In this document: positions 61,795-64,000 of the stretch, in pieces
How the letters are laid out: the number at the start of each line of letters is the position of its first letter
How positions within the stretch are numbered: the stretch's first letter is position 1
From: Halobiforma lacisalsi AJ5
Lineage (GTDB): Archaea; Halobacteriota; Halobacteria; Halobacteriales; Natrialbaceae
Assembly (NCBI RefSeq): GCF_000226975.2
Contig: NZ_CP019285.1
Coordinates: forward strand, 992,001-1,056,000
Direction: 5' to 3'
DNA length: 64,000 nt
Translations under genes and position numbers: made by a program
The notes under the pieces: generated by a model
What the model was told of the DNA's origin: nothing
The model's database searches: none
The model's input: the letters and a program-made list of their open reading frames with translations, nothing else

Positions 61795-62376
61795 ATGAAG
61801 GACGACGTATATATCGTCGGTCTCTGCGGCAGTCTGGCACCCGACAGCGGTACTCGAGTCATCGTTCGCGAAGCGCTTGCGGCCGCCGAACGCGCAGGTG
61901 CGGAGACGACGCTCGTCGACTTGCGGGAGTACGATCTGCCGATGTTCGAACCGCACCGCCCCGACGCGGGTGATGCGCCGGAGCTCAGGCGGCACGTCGA
62001 CCGTGCGGACGGGGTCGTCCTCGGCACGCCGATGTACCACGGAACGGTTAGCTCGCCGCTCAAGACGGCGCTCGATTACTGCGGCGGGGACGAGTTCGAG
62101 GAAACGACCGTCGGACTCGCGGCCGTCGCCGGCGGCTCGTTCCCGACGCCGGCGCTCGAGCATCTCCGGTCGGTCGCCCGGGCGCTCGGCGCGTGGACGC
62201 TCCCCCATCAGGTCGGGATTCCCGACTCCCACGAGCGGTTCGCCGACGGCGAACTGGTCGACGACGACCTCCGGGAGCGTACCCGCCGACTCGGCCGTGA
62301 ACTCGTCGACTACGCGGGAGTAACGTCCTACCCGGAGGTCGCCGAGAAGCCGATCGAGGCCCAGTCGACACCGTAG
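61795..62376 (+). CDS. NADPH-dependent FMN reductase family protein
   Basis: The 193-residue flavodoxin-like protein starts at ATG 61795 with VYIVGLCGSLAPDSGTRVIV. It has LREYDLPMFEPH and GTPMYHGTVSSPLKTALDYCG, and is a clear paralog of the 14944 gene. A CCTATACAATAA box lies upstream. It may reduce quinones, flavins or metal complexes with NAD(P)H. Confidence 0.88.
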   Translation: MKDDVYIVGLCGSLAPDSGTRVIVREALAAAERAGAETTLVDLREYDLPMFEPHRPDAGDAPELRRHVDRADGVVLGTPMYHGTVSSPLKTALDYCGGDEFEETTVGLAAVAGGSFPTPALEHLRSVARALGAWTLPHQVGIPDSHERFADGELVDDDLRERTRRLGRELVDYAGVTSYPEVAEKPIEAQSTP

Positions 62377-62458
62377 CCGACGTCCGACGGTCCGGATCCT
62401 TTCACGAGGGGATCACACGTACTGCCCCCAGTTGGAACCTACCCGAACGGATTCAACG

Positions 62459-63445
62459 ATGCCCGTGCTATCCGAACGCATGACCGAACGCTCGGCGGAG
62501 CGAACGTACGGATCGCTGCCGCCAGACGAGGCGCTCGCACTGCTCGGAAACGAGGTCAGAGCGAAGATCCTTCACACACTGAGCGAAGCCCGCGGTGGAC
62601 GCGGACCGCCGCCGGTCCTGCCGTTCTCGGAACTCCGCGAACGGACCGACGGCTCCGTCGAGAGCAGTCGCTTCAACTACCACCTCCAGCAACTCGTGGG
62701 CACCTTCGTCGAGCGGGTCGATCCCCGTGCCGAGGCAGGGGCCGACGACGCGCAACCGGTATCCGAGATGGCGGCCACCGACGAGGAGGGGTTTCGCCTC
62801 CGGCCGGAGGGGACGACGATGGTCCGGACGATCCGGGCCTGGTCCGTCGCCGGGGAGGCGACCGTCGAGCCGTTCGATCTCGAGCAGTCCTGTCATCACT
62901 GTGGCGGGTCGATCCGGGCACAGTACCGCAACGCCATCTTCGCCATCCAGTGTGCCGACTGCGAGTACCTGTACGATTACAATCTCACACCCCCCGGGAT
63001 CCTGAACGGCCCGGACGATCGGCTCCTCGAGCGGGTCGCGGCGTACAACCGTCAGCAACGGTTCGCGTTCGCGCAGGGAACGTGTCCGCTCTGTGGCGGC
63101 GGGGTCGATGCGGAGTTTCTGGAGCCGGAAACGACGGGATATCCGCGCGGCGACCTCCGATCGACGATCGTTCGGCGCGGCTGCTCGCACTGTGGAAACA
63201 AGGACACGCTCACGACCGGCGAGTTCCTGCTCGGCGAGAGCGAGGTGATCGCGTTCTGTCGGCGACGGGGTCTCGACCTCATGGACACTCCGATCTGGGA
63301 GGTGGAGTTCGCCGCGACGGATCGGCGAACGACGGTCGAAGCGACCGACCCGTGGCGGGTCACGACCGCCGTCGAACTGGACGGGGAGGCCCTCGAGTGT
63401 ACTGTAGACGAGACGCTCGAGGTCGTCGACCGGGAGCGGTACTGA
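62459..63445 (+). CDS. ArsR-type HTH regulator with multiple zinc knuckles
   Basis: From ATG 62459 the protein has 328 residues. An ArsR-like winged helix (about 20-115: LLGNEVRAKILHTLSEA and SSRFNYHLQQLVG) is followed by a long C-terminal domain with four cysteine knuckles: SCHHCGG, QCADC, CPLCGG and GCSHCGN. This is the haloarchaeal HTH plus DUF7351-like layout. It may sense metals, redox state or a small ligand. A TTG start 27 bases upstream is an alternative. Confidence 0.82.
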   Translation: MPVLSERMTERSAERTYGSLPPDEALALLGNEVRAKILHTLSEARGGRGPPPVLPFSELRERTDGSVESSRFNYHLQQLVGTFVERVDPRAEAGADDAQPVSEMAATDEEGFRLRPEGTTMVRTIRAWSVAGEATVEPFDLEQSCHHCGGSIRAQYRNAIFAIQCADCEYLYDYNLTPPGILNGPDDRLLERVAAYNRQQRFAFAQGTCPLCGGGVDAEFLEPETTGYPRGDLRSTIVRRGCSHCGNKDTLTTGEFLLGESEVIAFCRRRGLDLMDTPIWEVEFAATDRRTTVEATDPWRVTTAVELDGEALECTVDETLEVVDRERY

Positions 63446-63457
63446 GACGGGCTATTG

Positions 63458-63538
63458 ATACGGACTGCTGTAAGTCATTACCGGTGCAACCGCGACCGTC
63501 CTGCGGTTGTACCGGTAAACAGTTACAGCAATCCGTAT
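63458..63538. repeat. 81-bp palindromic element, copy B
   Basis: About 95% identical to 19141-19221. The 36-base arms pair at about 30 positions around the loop GACCGTCCT. It begins 13 bases after the regulator stop, between convergent genes. Confidence 0.85.
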
Positions 63539-63544
63539 GAGTCG

Positions 63545-63590
63545 TTGCGGCCCGACCGCGAGGGTCCGACGCCTGCGGTCGGGCCGGCAA
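63545..63590. terminator. GC-rich hairpin, diverged third copy of the palindrome
   Basis: CGGCCCGACCGC (63548-63559) pairs perfectly with GCGGTCGGGCCG (63575-63586). The right flank, GCAAATCGTCACAGCAGACTG, aligns with the right flank of copy B, so this looks like a GC-rich, diverged relative placed in tandem. It may end transcription from both sides. Confidence 0.5.
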
Positions 63591-63624
63591 ATCGTCACAG
63601 CAGACTGCGGGAGTCGATCCGCCG

Positions 63625-64000
63625 TCAGGCTCGAGCAGGACGCTTGCCGACCTCCCGCTCGAGTTCGCTCGCCGCCTCGAGCCGGAGCCGCTTGGCCTCC
63701 GGTTTCGTGAGCCGGGAATCGGGGAGCCGGTTCGCGAGCGGATCGTACGCCTCCGGTGAGAAGCCGAGGTCGCGCAGGTAGCTGCGGACGCCGTCGTCGG
63801 CCATTCCGTCCCGAATCGCCGCGTCGGTGATCTCCTCGACGGTCTCGAACGCGGGGAGCTGGACGGGTCCCTCGCCGCTCACGCCCATGCCCACGCCCAC
63901 GCGCCGGCCGTCCTCGACGTCGACGACCGTGCCGGCGGTCGCCGCCCGGTCGACGATCGAACGGACCGTCTCCGCCAGCCGGAACGTCTGCCCGGGCAGT
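63625..64000 (-). CDS. Conserved hypothetical protein, 5' truncated at the right edge
   Basis: The frame is open to the window edge, so the N-terminus is missing. The visible 125 residues begin LPGQTFRLAETVRSIVDRAA, then a beta-strand region with VDVEDGRRVGVGMGVSGEG, and a helical C-terminus (YLRDLGFSPEAYDPL and EAKRLRLEAASELEREVG). A simple GTGGGC-type repeat (63890-63905) encodes Gly-Val. The family is not recognised. Confidence 0.6.
   Translation of the reverse strand, partial: LPGQTFRLAETVRSIVDRAATAGTVVDVEDGRRVGVGMGVSGEGPVQLPAFETVEEITDAAIRDGMADDGVRSYLRDLGFSPEAYDPLANRLPDSRLTKPEAKRLRLEAASELEREVGKRPARA

Noticed and set aside
1-64000. CRISPR array or insertion sequence
   Set aside because: No regularly spaced repeats, cas genes or transposase were seen; the only mobile-type signals are the palindromic element and the tRNA scar.

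Overview
The window is chromosomal DNA of an extremely halophilic archaeon (class Halobacteria; a member of the Natrialbaceae is my guess). The evidence is high GC with strong G/C third positions, very acidic proteins, Tat-type lipoprotein signals, an archaeal TFB and SRP54, a type 2 isopentenyl-diphosphate isomerase, and many leaderless promoters with a TATA box 25-35 bases before the start codon. Strong GC3 bias creates many long antisense open frames; these are left out.

Region 1 (1-27 kb) is mostly housekeeping: a MacB-type ABC exporter, a hexapeptide acyltransferase, TFB, enoyl-CoA hydratase next to a frameshifted MaoC gene, ribose-5-phosphate isomerase A, a methyltransferase, two tandem paralogous membrane proteins, Idi2, a GNAT enzyme, a DUF1931 histone-like protein, LarB, small zinc-finger proteins, a GIY-YIG protein, an ArsR-permease operon with a small di-cysteine protein, a flavin reductase, a phosphohexomutase, an esterase-VOC-FAD oxidoreductase operon, a disulfide oxidoreductase, SRP54, lipoproteins, a CBS-MaoC fusion and the UPF0200/UPF0201 pair.

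Region 2 (26.9-29.1 kb) holds two very acidic, repeat-rich surface proteins.

Region 3 (29.8-58.4 kb) is a surface-polysaccharide or glycoprotein-glycan island. GlmS, a GlmM-like mutase and a GlmU-like nucleotidyltransferase can make UDP-GlcNAc. A nucleotide-sugar dehydrogenase supplies a uronic acid. Four glycosyltransferase-type proteins, a large multispanning protein, a DUF1616 protein, a flippase, an asparagine-synthase-like protein, two deacetylase-like lipoproteins, a parallel beta-helix protein and an alkaline-phosphatase-superfamily enzyme assemble, export or modify the glycan. Four helix-turn-helix regulators, three of them membrane-anchored, lie among these genes.

The most interesting signal is a promoter element shared by nearly all separately transcribed genes of this island and not seen before the housekeeping genes: nTTA, seven bases, then a TATARTAA-like box (19 bases, fixed spacing). 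I found about 16 copies between 27.6 and 58.5 kb. In one class the start codon follows 25-39 bases after the element; in a second class it follows 112-119 bases after, implying similar leaders of roughly 85-90 nt. This looks like a dedicated regulon.

Region 4 (58.6-64 kb) has two small membrane proteins, a tRNA-Arg(TCT) whose 3' end is duplicated downstream (an attachment-site scar), a lipoprotein, an MFS transporter, a second flavin reductase, a zinc-binding HTH regulator and a truncated gene at the right edge. An 81-bp palindromic element occurs twice (19.1 and 63.5 kb).
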